A DNA stretch of 64,000 nucleotides, taken from Ligula intestinalis. Taxonomy: Eukaryota; Platyhelminthes; Cestoda; Diphyllobothriidea; Diphyllobothriidae. Location of the stretch: contig JAYGXS010000003.1 of NCBI GenBank assembly GCA_036362985.1, forward strand, positions 64,655,298-64,719,297, in the 5' to 3' direction. The notes below the pieces were generated by a model. That model did no database searches. It was not told the origin of the DNA and saw only the letters and a program-made list of their open reading frames with translations. The translations under genes were made by a program, and so were the position numbers. Numbering within the stretch: position 1 is the stretch's first letter; each line of letters begins with the position of its first letter. Positions 33,801 through 48,800 of this stretch are shown here, piece by piece.

Positions 33801-36800
33801 GTTTGTGACGATGCTGAAAGCATGTGTTGGTAACAAACAGTCAGTTCTGGTCGGCAAACGGCAGCATACTCTCACCATTGTCCGTTCGAGAGCCAAGCCT
33901 AGAACAACCAAGAAGGTGGCTGTTTGTCGGGTCACCGGGCCCAGTCCGGCCATTCCAGTCCCTGGCAACAATTAGCAGATCTCGACGAGGGAGTCGTTCA
34001 GCTAGTTCCTGCAGCTGCGAGTAGAAATTATCTTTCTCTTGCTGTTCAGCCGCCGACGTAGGTGCATACACAGATACGACCGAGATGTTCGTAAAATGGC
34101 CTTTTAGTTGAACATAGGCCATTCGGTCGTTGACTGGTTCCCATGCTAGTAGTGCACGGTAAGCTTCTTCCGAGAGGGCAATAGCCACACCGTGTCTACC
34201 AGAGGAGTCACTCGGACCGCTGTGATACAAGGTGAAATAAGAATCGACTCCCGGGATTTTGATTTCTCGGGCGCCTGAGTCGGGGAGTCGGACCTCTGAC
34301 AAGCAACAAACCTTCATTGTGATATTCATGGAGACTGTGCGCTGTCAGACTTTGAGTACCTGGTTCCAGAAATGTTCGCACATTCCAGCATCCATAACCA
34401 AGAGTCCGTTTCTTGTTTAGCAGTTCAGCTTGCACATTATTCACCCGCACCAACGGACAAGGGTTGCGGAGCGCGTCGGTTCCCGCGGACGCCGTAGCAT
34501 GTGTCGTAAAATCGTAAGTTGACATGTTCATGAGGTTTCTTGGGAATTTTGAATACAGGCGGGTCCCCAACGGCCGCTCGGATTCTTTGTTCGAGGTTGT
34601 CTCCTCTAGCACTTTGGCTCAAGAACCTAACCACAAGGCAGTGGTGTTGGTGGCAAGAAAACCTATTTAATGGCGGTTCACGCTCGCCATGTCACAGTGT
34701 CATCATTGGGCCTTGCGGCATTTTATAAGGCAGTCGGTGCGCCAGACCTCAGCCCACCACGCCCTGGTAACACTGTCGTCATCGTTGCCTCACTCCTGAA
34801 CTGTACGGCAGCATTAGCACCTCTCCATAAAGAAGCTGTCCCTTTATGTCTCTCAGATCTATTTGTTGAGTGCTCTGCCACCATGCAAGGCTTCCAACTT
34901 CTTCAGCAGAAAGTCGTTGTCGAGGCTCAACTCAGCTACCACCCCACGTTCTTTTTAGACGGCTATCCACTTCCGATTGCGGATTCGGAACGACAAATCT
35001 CGAGGGTCATTCGCTGTACACCGGCTCAACTACGCAGTGGCTACTCCATGCTCCTGCGCCAGCACCAACAGCGGCTCTACCCGTCGACATCCGACAACTG
35101 TCCCGATTGCGGCATCTTTCCGCATGACTGTCCGCATCTTTTTATTCGCAGTTTCCGACCAAGCACCCAATTCACCCCCGTGGACATTTGGCCCAAGCCG
35201 GAAGAGGTCTCGGCTTTTCTCTAGCTTCCAACTACAACCAGTTTGGGCTCGGACAGGGAATTTTGACCGAACAAGGGCAACGACACACACCCAACAACAA
35301 TAACACTTTGTACAACTCCATAGGTTGCCGACAATAAAATCAAGAAAGTGATAGCTCAAACCTAGAGCTAGAGCCTGAGGCATGAAGAGCACTTCGTCAC
35401 TGTTAACACCGCGAAGGAATGACTGCTTTTGCGAATGTGCTATGCAACTAAGTGACAAGCGCACAATCCTAGCTGTCTTGAATGGTGGCACTTAGCTGTG
35501 AGTGAAATACGTGAAAGGATAAGGAGTATTAAGGAAAGGTAATAAAATGAGGAATAGAGACAATCTGGCTGGTTTTCATCTCATTTGTCATTGACTAATA
35601 TGACTGAGCTAAATAAATTAAAGGTCCTTTTAGAAATGCTGGAATAGATTAGGACACCAGGAAATGACCAGAGTTGAGCCCGCCAAATTACGAATTCATC
35701 TTCCGACATTGAACTGGACTTCTTAATTTTGCGGTGCTAAAGTCAGAATTTCGGGCGTCGTCTGGCCTCGGCAAATGTTTCGAGGTCAAAGGACCGATTC
35801 AGCCATAAACACCCTAGGGACGAGACTGCCCGCGCGTGTGACAGAGAAACTGCGTCGCGCGCGTGTAACCAAAAGGAAGCGCATTCACGGTGTGCGGAGC
35901 GCATAGGAGTAAATATTATTCCGCTCTCAATTAAAATCGCGCGCGCACGCCTTCAATCCACGAGAGTAGGATGAGATAATGACAACAATTAAGTCATAGA
36001 TGCCATAGACAGCAGAATTCAATGGAAGCATGCATTTCGCGAGTGCAAAATTTATGGTTCCATCAAATTCTGCTGTCTATGCAATCTTTAGATTCGCACC
36101 AGGCAGAAGATGCTTTAAGTCGACTAGATGGTCGTTTCTTAGGTCCCATGATAGTCTAAACCTTAGGCAAACACTTGCTCTATAATTCATGCACCGAGGG
36201 CGGTGTGACGACCTCCTATTCCGGGTAAGGCACAGAGCAGTGACCTGTGTGGGTGTCTGTGGGGGTGTGACTTGCTCTGGTAGTAGTGAAGTAAAACTGT
36301 GCGGCATCTGCTTCACCTCAGGCCTCACACACCCTCAGGCAACAAGGCAAAGTCCGGAGGCAGCCGCGGGGGCGGCAGCCGACAAAGCTAAATAATCCAG
36401 CTGCTTATGACGCACGCACACACACAGGACTTTGCCCTCAAATCAACACGAACCAGACGGCTGATTAAAAGAAGGCGAGGTTTGGGGTCTCAGATACGGG
36501 AAAGCGCCCCCCAGTAGGAGCCGGCTGGGCTGACTGATTTTGCTTTCGCTCTGCCATGCTTAAGCATCCAATGCGCGCGTTATCGGCCTTTCTCACGTTA
36601 CCGATCCACTCGCCGCTTCATACGCGCGTACGCTCAAAGTTAATCGATACCTTCGCCTCATCGGACTGGTGACAGCCGATTGATTACTCATCCCAGAGCC
36701 TAAACTTGAAACAGCCTCCCTTTTGCTCCTAAGCGGCTGGCTATTGTACGCAGCGCTTGCAGCGGTCACTGTAAAGCTACTTGAGCTCAGTATAGTCGTT

Positions 36801-39800
36801 CCAGTTCATTCCGTCGTCCCAGACATGTGATTTGGGGGATCCTTCTGCTGTCGACACAACTACTTGCGACACGCCCGTCAGTTAGCATTGCTCCCGAACA
36901 TTACCGCGTAGCGATACGTCTAAGACGCGTAACAGCGACGGAATTAAGTGGATCGGAGCTGCGCCAAACGCAATTTTTACCTCACTTCTCCCAAGTCGCG
37001 GTGGACTGTCCGGGTCAAGGCGATCCGTGGGTGCAGCGTAAACTTGCCATATCACGCGCGGTAGAAAGGGACTCGCAGATGACACAAGAGAGCGCAATGT
37101 GCAGCGAAGACTACAGTAAGGCGTCACGTCAGTCTGACACTCGTTTCAAAAAGGGTCTAGTTATAAAATTAGCCGAAAAACTTCCTAGTTTAAATGTCGA
37201 CGCTCCGCTCCGCTTCGCCACGCTATCATCCCTTCTTCGTGCACAAGCAGCCTGTTTGAACCTACCGGCTGATTTGCAGATGACAACCGACTAAGCATTT
37301 GGCGGTGATCGCAAAACATTCAACCTAAGGCCTGCCACCACGCAGCTGCAGCAATATTTGATAATTCGTGGAGATTGAGTGATCCACACCATGAGCCAAT
37401 GCGGTTCCAGATAAGGCTTGACGCAGTAACGTTGCAGCCTTTTTGTGTGGAGGGACTTGACCACCACTCAAATTCACGTCCTCAGACATGGTCTAACATT
37501 GACATCGGAGCGAACACTATCTCACATAGGAATTCGGGATTTTTTAGAGACTAAATCCACCCTCTTTCCATCTTTTTCTGCTAACGTGAAACTCGAAACA
37601 GCTACAGTCGGCCTGTTCGACTCAAGACAATTCAGTGGGCATTACGATTATTGTCCAGCAGATGAGCAGATAAGTTCCATAAAGGAAAAGCGCTAATGCA
37701 TAATGTCCATGAAGTTCGGTTGGATTAGAGGAGTCCACAGTTGTACATGGTGAACGCGGATTGGCTGATGAGCGCAAAAGTAGCATCACGAAAGTTGCAT
37801 ACGAAGGTATTAACACCACGAATGGTTAAAAGTCACTTGGTAACATGATAAAAACCAAATGGCTTACCGCGTCCGCTGCGTGTCCACCTCATTTGATGGT
37901 CGCATATAGAAGCCACGATACGAAACATAGTCCCTACAAGGAAAGAAAAACAGATACGGTATAGTCAGTATCTTATTGGATATTAATAATGTACAATTTA
38001 CTTGATGTTAAAGACAAAGCCCTTTATGCATGTTGGATAAGTTTTAAAACAGAAGGGGAAAACTGGTCCTGCAAATCTGAATCTCCCTGCAAACCTGTCT
38101 AACCCGAAAACAACATGGCGGTCTGATAGTCCCACCGCGGCCCTATCAAGGCCCCTACTGTAGTAGCGTTAGGTGGTTAGAATGCCAGATGACTACTCTC
38201 TCTCTCTCGGCCTGCTTATGCAAGGTGCACGTTTCTTCTACTTGATACAGACCTAAATAACGCTCACGAATGACCGATAGTTAATTAACATATGCCCCCA
38301 TAATTGCCCCCACGCATTCTTCCTTTCTTAGTTGCTAGCCTTTTCATGCCCCCAGACGACCCCTGTTGGTTGATCGGCGCACACCCACTATAAGAAGCCC
38401 CCTTTTATATCAGCCCCCCCCCGAGCTCAATATATTAAGACGGTTTATTTCTTGCTGCCCCATGCCTTATTTAAAAAAAACATTTAGACAACGTTGATGC
38501 CAAACCATATTCTCTGCTTAAAGCAACGCTCGTGATCACCGAGCGGGCTTTGCAAATTGAGCCGACATCTTTTCCTCCTTCCATTCGCATGTAAATTGTC
38601 GGTTAGCCTACTTCGCCGATTGCAAACCGATTTTCATCCCTCTTTGTTTAGTTGAACCACAGTGAGGTCAACACTTCACGACGCTAGCGCTGTTTTGAAA
38701 GCAGTCCAATTCGGCCTAGAACTGACGAATTTTCCAAGGACATTTACCCACGATGTCGACAACTACTGTCACTGATGATCATGGACTGCTTTTGATTTCC
38801 CCGTGTTGTGAGTTTGTGCGCCTAATTTTATTGCTTGTGAATGGAGGACGTTTTGGCTGAAAAATTTGGAATTATAGTTTCAAAATAAAGCGTCTCGCTC
38901 TATGTTTAGTCAACCCGGTCTCAGTTATCTCAGTTCTATCCGAGGCCTGGCTTATTATTTTTATCGCATTGAAACCACGTCAAGATTTATTTCGTTCGGC
39001 GTTGGGTGCGCGCGCGCAGAAGTGATGTGATGTGAGTTTATAATTATTGCGGTCCGCGCATGGCTGACTCATGCGGTCGGCGTGGATGCGTTAGCCAAGC
39101 GACCACCAACATCCATCTGTCCGATGCACCTGGGGGAGGCGTCACAAAACAACCGCCAGCTGACAATTTTCTGGAGTTGGTGACAGCCAAGTGTTTATCA
39201 TCCAACATGCGCCCCCTTTCTGGTGCTAACAGCATGCATTTTGTAAAAACTAAATGTTCCTGTTCACAGTTCGGAGTTAGAGTGTAATAAAAATAAGCAT
39301 CATATTGCAGAATTGTTCTAATAGAGAATGTTCTTAGTTAAATAGACTGGCACACTTCAGGCGTGCAGCAGAAATACGAGTTTATCGATCTTTGAAGGCA
39401 TATAAACTGTAATCCTTAGTTTGAGTTGAACTAATTGTAGAAAAGCTCGAGACGTTCGGCGGGATCTGAACCCGCGTAGTAGAGAGACCTTTACCGGAAG
39501 CCAACGCGCTAACGACTGAGCTACAAACGCCCCACCTCGCGCCATAAATTTAATCACACTTGGGTCGATAGAACCCGACCAACTTTACCGCTCGTATGGA
39601 ATCCACCAATACGGAACAGTGTCACCCTGTCTCCCCCTTATGCGGTCTATGGTTGGGAATTTATAAATGTGTAAGTTTTACTATACATGTACTTGTTGCG
39701 GTAGTAAGCCTGTCTGATCTAGCCCGCATCAGTGATGCCACGAACGGTACCTTTCCATGCCCGACGATTGGCGGCAGCGGATGTGAAAAGTTCCATCCAC

Positions 39801-42800
39801 TTTATCCTCCAGCAACGGAGACGAAAATCGAAGATACAATATGTGCTTTCCTGTGTTGACGAACGGTGTTGAGCAAAGTCTTGAATTGCCCACCTCTTTG
39901 GCGCCTCCAGGGCGGCTGCGGCGCCAGATCCAAACCACCTCATTCGCTTTCCTTAAATAACCTGAGATATCTTCGCGATACGATCGCAGCGGGTGCGGAC
40001 TATCTCGTTTGGGACGAAGTCTGTATACTTCATTCGAAGGATGGTCCTCAGGCAGCGGTGGTCAAGTATCTCCAGTTTTTGCTCATTTTCCATGCGCAAA
40101 ACCCAGCATTCACACCCATAGAAGAGGACTGACCGGACGGATGCACGGTACACACGGATCATCGTGACGATGGAGATGTCCCGTCGGATCCATAGACGCT
40201 TTCGGACGATTGAGAAAACCCAGCGAGCGACATCTATTCGGGAGACAATGTCCTCCTTATTTTGTCCACTCGGTAGCAGTCTCGCTACGAGGTATTTAAA
40301 ACTGTGTACTTCCTTAAGTTGACGACCATTAATCCTCAGCGGTGCTTTGTCCAGCTATGCAGCTGAAGAATAATTTACTCTTTCCAGTATTCATGGGCGA
40401 GCCAATGGACGTAGCGATAACATGCACCCGTGACACTACAGACTGTAGATAGCCAAAGCTTGAAGCTAGTAAAGCGATATCATTGGCGTAGTCGAGACCA
40501 GTCAGCCGGCGCCCCGGTACAAGCTCAACGCCGTCCTCTTCACGGAGTACGCCCTCAAGAATCCAATCAATGACTTAGTTGAATAGAATGGGCGACAGGA
40601 CACACCCCCGTCGAACACCAGAACGGATTTTACTCATTGTTCAGATTAGATAGGCCCCTGCGTGAGCCTAGAGGTTCGAGGATAAGGGCTGTGCGACTGC
40701 CATAATTCTGACGCAACGACCGCACATGTTTCGGATCGGTAGATTTGGCAGTCGCAAAGTGGAAGCGTCTGCTTAGGACAGACAGCTGTATCAAAGGTGC
40801 AGCGAACAGGAAGCAAGAAAACAGGGTGTATCCGATAGGCAATACTGTCTGCCCAAATTAAATCTCAACGGCCAAGTGAAATCTTACATAGGGCTAAAAC
40901 TGGTAAAAGGAACAACACACTTCTGAAGACTACAGCCGCCACCAGGCAGGAAGTTTATGCACTGGGAGAAATGCATGTAAGTGTGTGTGTGCGTGGAATA
41001 AAGACGCCTGGGAAAAACATGGTGACGGTTTGGTACGCGGAAGTCTTCGCGCATAGGGTGAACGAGGCCCAAATGGCCACTAGGGTACAAGCGCGAGAAG
41101 AGCTGGCGCGAGAGTGAGAGGAGAGGGGGTCTTAGGCGAGCTGAAAGAGGCACTTACGGTTCCTCGTAGTCGGGGCTGTATTTTTCAATCTTTCTGTACA
41201 GGCTCACCAACTTGACGGCGAAAATGAGGGAGATGATGGAGAGGAGGAGGCAGATGCCAAAACTAGCCCAGAAACCATTCTGTGAGGTGGTGGAGGAACA
41301 AAAAGACGAACTTATTTAAAAATAATGCAAGAGAGAGAGGGGGACGACAATTCTTTTGTAAATAAGCGGGCTGAGGTTGCGAACCAACACGTTAAGCAAA
41401 TTGAACAATTTGGATTGTAGAACATGGCATTCATGCGGGTAGAATCTTCCTATGGGAGCCTCTTAGCAAACAGTTATTAAAGAAACGTATGCAGTTTGGA
41501 AACTCAGCTCAGAGGGGATGGGAAGGACACAAATACTTAAAAACAGCGGCAAAGGTAGCTTATGTAGTCCCACACATATACCCCTAGTCCCTAAACTTTG
41601 CTCAACAAAAATGGTGGTTGTGGGGGTTCGGGGGTGGGGAAATTTTTAAAATTAAGTGAAGAGTAAAAAATATAGTCGAAGTTGTTTCCCGCGGCCACTG
41701 GCAGTTAGTTGTTCCACATGCAATTTCAAGGTTTGTGCGGGGCTTCGCGCCATTCTGTTGCCAACTTCAGACATTTCAGTGAGCGACACAGGAAAGAGCC
41801 GTTAAGTGACTAAAACGAAGGCGTCGACTTTGCTATGCTAAGTAGATACAGAGCCGTAGCCTGAAAAATTCCAGAGGCAAACGGAGCCTCCGGTTAGATA
41901 CTGCCGGCAAAAAGGTGTCAACGCCTGGTTCCGAACTGTAGAATCGTGAAAGCCACGGAGAGAACAACCCTTGAGGAATCTCTATGACTCGCTGATGACT
42001 CATGACGGGGACTATCGTTAAACAAGCGAAAACCATAAACACAATGTGAAGGGGTGAGCCTAGACTGACACGAGTAGACATTTCAGAGAGCGTTGTTTCG
42101 GATATTTACTATTCTTGCCTTTCATAGGAATCAAACATAAAGGCTCAGGGTAAGCAGCATGAGCAGTAGAACACAGGGATGGCAGTGTTGCTGTCCTCAT
42201 CTCACTACCACCATGGAAAGATTCAGTGATATCACCGAGTCCGATACTGTGAAAATATGAATAACAAAAGCTGATAGTCAATCGCCTTTTGGCCTACTCA
42301 ATCAAGAAAATTTAGATTCCTGTTGAGTATATCTGGGTCAAAAGATTCTGCAACTCCAACTCTACCTCAGACGACAACCTTACCAAAAATTCAATGTAGT
42401 AATCTTACCATAGGGCGCTCTAAAAAGCACTGGCTTTCTGGTAGACATAAAGTCCTGCCTTGCCGTCAAAGCGACGGTAAATGCTCATTTGGGTGCCATC
42501 ATTTGGACTACTTGCAGTGTTCAGTTATGCATGTCGCAGGGAAAAATAGCATAAAAGCGACCAAAACTTGGATAGTACCGAGTGCGCATGTCTGAAATCT
42601 TTGGCCAACAGTGTGCACTACTTAGTTGGGTCTAAACTCCATTCAGCAAAATAGAGGAGAAAAATGGTTGTAGGCAAATAAGAGTAAAAGAGAGAGCAAG
42701 CCGTACAAGAGGGCCCAAATAGTTTACGCAGACTGCGTCAACAGCTGAGACAGAGGCCGTGTGAAGGTTGGTACAGGGGATATCGCGCCAGGAAGCGATC

Positions 42801-45800
42801 ACAGCCAGGCGAAGCTCTCGCAGAAAGAGGAAGCGCATGTCGTTTATTCGGGCACGAATTGACTGAATAAAGAGAAGAAGGTGTGTAAGCTTCTGATAAT
42901 TCAAATGAAAACAGAAGGCTGCTATGAAAATTTAACGTCTGTGGCAGCTGTTACAGTATTGTTCCGTCTGGCTTGATATTAATGGGTCTGAAAAACACAT
43001 CAGTCAAGATACAAACATACCAGCTGGGAGCGTTTGTGTAGAGCGCCTGGGTTATGATTGGCTGAATCGAGGCAGCATAAGCCCGAAACAGACGGTATCT
43101 ATAAACGCGCATATTCTATCGTTCCTCCTTAGCTGCACATGCATATATGGTTTGACCCCAAATGTGGGTAGCAGTACTGAGTCATAACGGGGAACACGAT
43201 AGGACGGATTTATAATAAGTAAGTCATTGATACACGAGGAAAGGTGAGGAGAGTGAACAGTCGATTCTAAGGGACGGTTCTCCATTATCAAAAGAAACAT
43301 TCATTAATAACCAGAATGCGAAAAAATTGGCAGTTTATGATGTCGTCAACATTACTAGGGGTTAAGCCCTGATGTGCTCAGAGTCTCAAACATGAAGCTA
43401 CTCAAAATAGGCTAAAACCAGATTCGCACTCCCCGTTGAGATCAAGGGGGTATAAGCCCCAGCGTGAGTTTTAATCCGCTTCACCTCTGACTAATACTAC
43501 CGTTGGAAACAGTACCAGTACTACTAACATTCAGCTGCATTGCTAGTTAGTAGAAGTAGAAACAGTAGCAGCCGTATCAGTCTTGGCATCCTTGAGTCTA
43601 TCTTGGCACCTACTGAATGTGAGTGAGAGTAGGTAGTGAGGTAGTACCCGCGCAAAGCCTACTGTCACTTAAGACTAAGTTTGGCGGTGTTTCTGGCCTG
43701 CATTTGAGAAAAGCGGCAAACACCGGATTCAGTCTGGCCTTCTTGGCTCGTGGTGATGGTGAAGAGCGCGGTTGGTACCAACTACGCCTGCTATCACTTT
43801 AAGGCTAACCCCTGTGGCCATCCACCATCACCGCATCAACCCTGCACTAAAAGCTCTCCCTGACGCGAGTTCTGAGGTCTGGTTCATCTGAATTAAGGGA
43901 CCGACACAGAGTGGCATACGTTTACAAAAGATCTTAGGTCAGATCAATCCCTACACCAAAATATTTTCCCGATAGGCCTGCCACAGTCTTTCCGTTGGGC
44001 ACACAATGGAATGGGGTTGACGTTGCACAAGTATCCCTATCTGAGACGATATGAAACGGCTTCTGAAGGCAGCGGTTGTCCTCCAAAATTCTTCCGCGCT
44101 CAGCTTCAACCAAATACTTGGTTTGCAACAGACAGTAGTTAGAGGATCGATAGCGAAAAACTAAACAATACAAGGATGAAAGTTCACAACGGTCAACTTC
44201 CGCTGATGCTGTAAATCGATGGTGGATAGGAGCGAAACCACTGCACCGCATGGCTTCCTTATTTACAGCATTTGAACGGAAACACAGACGCGCCCACATG
44301 CGCGATACAAGTGCAGGATCATCCATGTTTGTTGAGAGCGTTTGTGTGAAAAAAGCTCTGTCACGCCCCTCCCCCTTTCCGCCGATTGTTGACCTCACAG
44401 TCGCACTGACCTACGAGGGTAATCAGAGACCTGTAGGCATTCGGATAGGAGATCCTGGACCCAGTTTTCAAGCATTATAATAACACATGCCGTATATAGC
44501 CACTAGAAGAACAAAGCAACCAGCTCATGGTCCTCTTGGGCGGCTATCCACCTCTGATTGCAGCCTCGAAATAATAACTCCTGAGGGTCATTCGCGGTAC
44601 CTTGGTTCAACTACGCAGTGGCTTCTCAATGCTCCTTCGCCAGTACCAATACCGATTCGAAACGTCCTTTCCCGTTTGCAGTGTCTTTCCGCATGACTGT
44701 CAGCATCTTTTCGCCTGCAGTTCACGGCCAGACACCCAACTCATCTCAATGGACCTTTGGATCAAGCCGGTTGAGGTCTCGGCTTTCCACCGTCCTCAAA
44801 TTACAACTAGTTGGGACTCTGACGGGGACTCTTAATCCAACAAGGGCTACGACACAGGCACTAGCCACCGCCGTTGCCCATAAGAGCAATCACGACCTTG
44901 GCAGAGGACAGATCTACCGTCTTCTGATTTTCAAATCTATTGTCTATCGAGATTTTGTCTAGTGATTATGTTAGTTAGTGCATACTCTCTATCGCAGACT
45001 CAAAAAAGCATTCTCAACAGCGTTGGACCGTCATAAAATATTGACAGTAACCTGCAACATATAAACAATCGGCAGGTGACATGAACGAAAACGGACAAGG
45101 TCCTTTCAAATAGCTTCAAACTTTATCGAAGGGGCGTTCGCAGATCTAGCCGGATTGCAGACTAAGGACAATTCCTGGTTCGGGGCGGTCTACAGCTTTA
45201 GTAGGTGGTCGCATAGAGGCAACGGAGGCCTGGTTAACGGGGCGCAGGGGCCAATGCTCGAGGCAATGGGGAAGGTTGCGGCGTCATGCGTCATCGCATG
45301 GTGCAAACTTGTCTGACTGTCCACGTAGACGGGGGGTTGCGTGGCTCACGGCGCGGCACTTCATTCATACTAAAAACCGATGACGCTAAGGTGGCGGCGG
45401 CAACAGCAGTGGTGACTGAAATCGGCTGACACAACAGCACGGTGGCGGCGAAAGGGGGCAGGTAGGTGGTGAGCCAGGAGAGCGAAAAGAGGGACACTGC
45501 GCGAGTCGTCATCATCAAAGCAGGGAGGAGAAATTAGTCAAGTCCAATTGGTGGCCGACAGTGGTTAAACAGCAGTGTAAGGACACCCACGTGGGTAATT
45601 GCTAACAGCGGCTGGTCACAAAGGAGACTTAACGTGCAATCGAGTTAGCGTTGACGGCAGTCTGTCTGTCGTGAGCGCGAAGGATTTTAGGAGTACCTAG
45701 AGGGATGCGGAGAGTAAACCTTTCCGAATGAAAAACAGACCTTCGGAGAAATGGCCGAATGCTACCCTCGCAGACCGATTACGGATCCAATGGCGACTTG

Positions 45801-48800
45801 GTACGGGGGCAGTGCTTGACCTAGAATCACCTTAGCTCAGTGCGCGTGACAGACACGTTGGCTTCTAGCTCACTCACGCCAGTGTACGGTCAAAAACAGT
45901 GTAATCTCCGCACAACCTAGGGAGAAATTAATTCCGACAGTTTTAAATCTTTCGAATAGTTAAAGACTGGCTCATATGGTTGATTCCGGACATCGTGTGG
46001 ACCCCAACGAAACCTTCAAGGAGGCTTATAAGGTCCCACAAAAATATCCAAAGTTCCCGGATCAGCGTTTGCTAGCAACAGCAGAAGCAACTGCTGTCCG
46101 GTTGAGGAAGCCGGCCTTGTACGCGCGCAGAAGAGCCCTATGCAACCACCCAGCTTATCATGGCTAATGGGCACATAAGCGGAACTTAGTTGTTCCTCTA
46201 CTAGATCGGCGAAACACATACATTCATCGTATTTCCGATCTCAACCGACAAAGCAAGGAGCCCGTGGACTAGTGGTAGAGTATGGAACTCAATGACCAAA
46301 GGTCCCGGGTTCAAACCTCGGGGGTTCCAACCCTTGAGATTGGGTATGACTGGCTGATGACGGCCAATAAGCCAAAAATGGCTATGCCAGTCTCCTTTGC
46401 TTTGTCGGATCCATTTCGTCACATAACTACCTGCATGGTCCCCCTCTTCCTGGTCCGGCTTCAGCAAACCTTAATTGCCGCGTAACCCTCAACCTCTTCC
46501 CCTATTTGCATGACTAATTTCAACGTAATTGTCTGCGTGTTTACTGTTTACCTCCTTCCCATATACATGTAATGGCGCGATGAGAATCTACCGAAAGCCT
46601 ACATAGGCTCGCCAACTTCTCTTCTGAATTCTCTGATGTGAAAAATTTGCAACGTAACAAAGGCTAAACGTGGTTAAAGTGGGCTCATTCCCGCCTTCAA
46701 TGCCTATCCTATCCTCGTGGACGGACCAAGTTACATTCAACCTTAACGGAGAACCAATGAAATGACAGACCAGATATTTAGCCCAGCATGTTTTTGTCCC
46801 GGCCCGACCGATACTAAACCGCAACAAGCGTCGAATAGTTGTCTCTGATGGGTGAAACATTGCCTCCTTTCAGAACTGACGCAACACCGTTTCAGGGGAA
46901 CGGACGCAACACCGTTTCAGGGGAACGGACGCGCGGACGGCGCACATCAGCCCGTTGAAAGTTAGGGAAAGGCGAAGGGGAAATCAGGGCGCATCAGCTA
47001 TGTGTGCGGGTCAGAGTGCTGCTGCAATAATCGGGGGGCAGGGGGGGGGGGAGGGAAAGCGAGAGAGAGAGAGAAAAAAAAGTGGACGGCAGCCGCAATC
47101 CCAGATCACGGGGCTTCGATGTCGGTAACATATGCGAATTCATTCATCCATCCATCGGATCGCCTGTTCAAAACATCCCCTGCCTCGAACTGAGGCAGCA
47201 TATATCCGCTGAAGTTGATACATCTAGGCACCTACGAATGCACTCCTGATCCGTTTTTTCCGCTAAGCGATCCATCAGCTCCGAATTCACGCCGAAAGCT
47301 CAGAAAACGGTCATACCTCCGCCTAAACGATTATTGCAGCCATAAAGCACTTTAGGGCAATTTAGCCCAGCCTCTACACTTGCGATGTTGAATGGATTTA
47401 GATACAGCCGGGGGCTATGATGTTAAATTCTATCAGCGACTGATGTGTCAATTTAGAGTAGAGTAATTTGGGAGGGATTTTCAAAGTTGGACTCGCAAAC
47501 AGATAGTTAGTAATGGAGCTGTAGGTGATGCTTGGCTATGTCAGGTTAGGTCAGGCCACATTTATTAGGGGAAATATAGGCAAACGCCTCCAACCTCCCT
47601 AGTGGTACAGAATAGCTATGAAATGCATTGGTACAGTAGAACATTGCTCGTGCGAGATAGGATGACCTGCTGCTGATGTTGTCTGAAGCAGGTCAGGAGG
47701 AGCCCATCGCTTGTTTTATCAATGTCCTAAGGTTCACACGAGGAGAAGATCGTAGAGGTCTAGTCTCCACTTACATGAAGAACCAACTTATGCCATCTAG
47801 TTAAGCATAATTTAATCATCTTCTGTATTTTAGTTCCCCGACAAACCTCCCTCAAGCCTTACCATTAGGGCTAGCACTAGTGATGGCGGTTGGAGCTAGG
47901 GCAAACATTGGGAGACTAGCCTTAGGTCCAGGGGTTAGACTGGCAACGTTTCAACTTCAATTATATCTTCAGTCGCGAACATCACAAGGGCCAGATTTAA
48001 CGATATATCCTTTTAGTCCCGAGCAGGTGCACGCCGATATACTGGCTTCCAGGTGCAAACAAACTCCGCATAGCTGGCACAGGCCATGAACAGACAACCA
48101 ACTACCGAGACAGGCAAAAATGCCGGTCGCGGGGATGCAATTGCGTGGTAGAAGTACACGCGATCGCTGGAAGAATAATTTTAGTCGTCTGACTTATTTG
48201 GACTCAACCACGGATTAGTTTCAACCAGTTCCAAGCCCCGGCACATGAGTCATTCCAGTCAAAATCTTCCGAAATAGAAACAGGAGCAAACCTTTTCTGG
48301 AAATAAAAGCAGCATTGTTTTTTTTCCCACAAGTTAAGCACGGAGAAAGCAGAAAGTTAACGACGCAATAACAAACGGGGACACAACCACGAATTTGCGC
48401 GGGCTTTCGTTCAAATAGAGTACTAAAAGTTTCTTTCGATCCGTTGCATATTCAGCGGAGTAGACTTTTTCTGTGGCACACAGAATTTCCTGATCGACAA
48501 CTCCCTACTTGGAGAATATTGCTGGCCTGTGTAGCTATAGCCGCAAGCACACACAGTAGTCTTATAGAAAATTGCGAGTGCTCGCGTGTAAATTCACCCG
48601 CCAACACTTGCATATTCACCAGTACGTCTAATCGTTGCATATCCGGCAACTCTCGCGGCATCCAGGGTGCCAAACATGGTTAGAAGAGCATCAGCGGAGA
48701 GATCGAAACCCAGAGCAGGCTACCGCAACGCAGTGAAAAGGAGGAAAATCGTGCAAAAATAGAGGTATTAGAGTCGAGCAAAGGGTTGAGAAGAGTGCAC

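Larger units (their letters stand above)
31453..34640 (-). mobile_element. RTE-type non-LTR retrotransposon, nearly full length but broken
   Basis: One endonuclease plus reverse transcriptase frame runs from about 34560 to a TAG at 31455-31453, with a frameshift near 34320, a TGA at 33844-33842, a TAG near 33537-33535 and a frameshift near 31640. The 5' region has short untranslated sequence up to about 34660. A short microsatellite lies downstream of the 3' end. Homologous fragments lie at 39690-40625 and 51760-52140, and a possible 5' end at 53420-53530. It sits in the 10.7-kb prominin intron on the same strand as the gene. Confidence 0.87.

Noticed and set aside
34670..35224. 184-codon frame as a possible host gene
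   Set aside because: Its C-terminal zinc-binding and DIWPKPEEV motifs are those of non-LTR retrotransposons, and a second decayed copy exists at 44490.
36827..37294. 155-codon plus frame
   Set aside because: It starts inside a repeat fragment shared with 15405-15505, shows no domain and no splice or promoter context, and is opposed to the host gene.
46258..46328. Tentative functional tRNA gene
   Set aside because: The anticodon stem is imperfect and the sequence continues directly into a SINE body shared with other copies.
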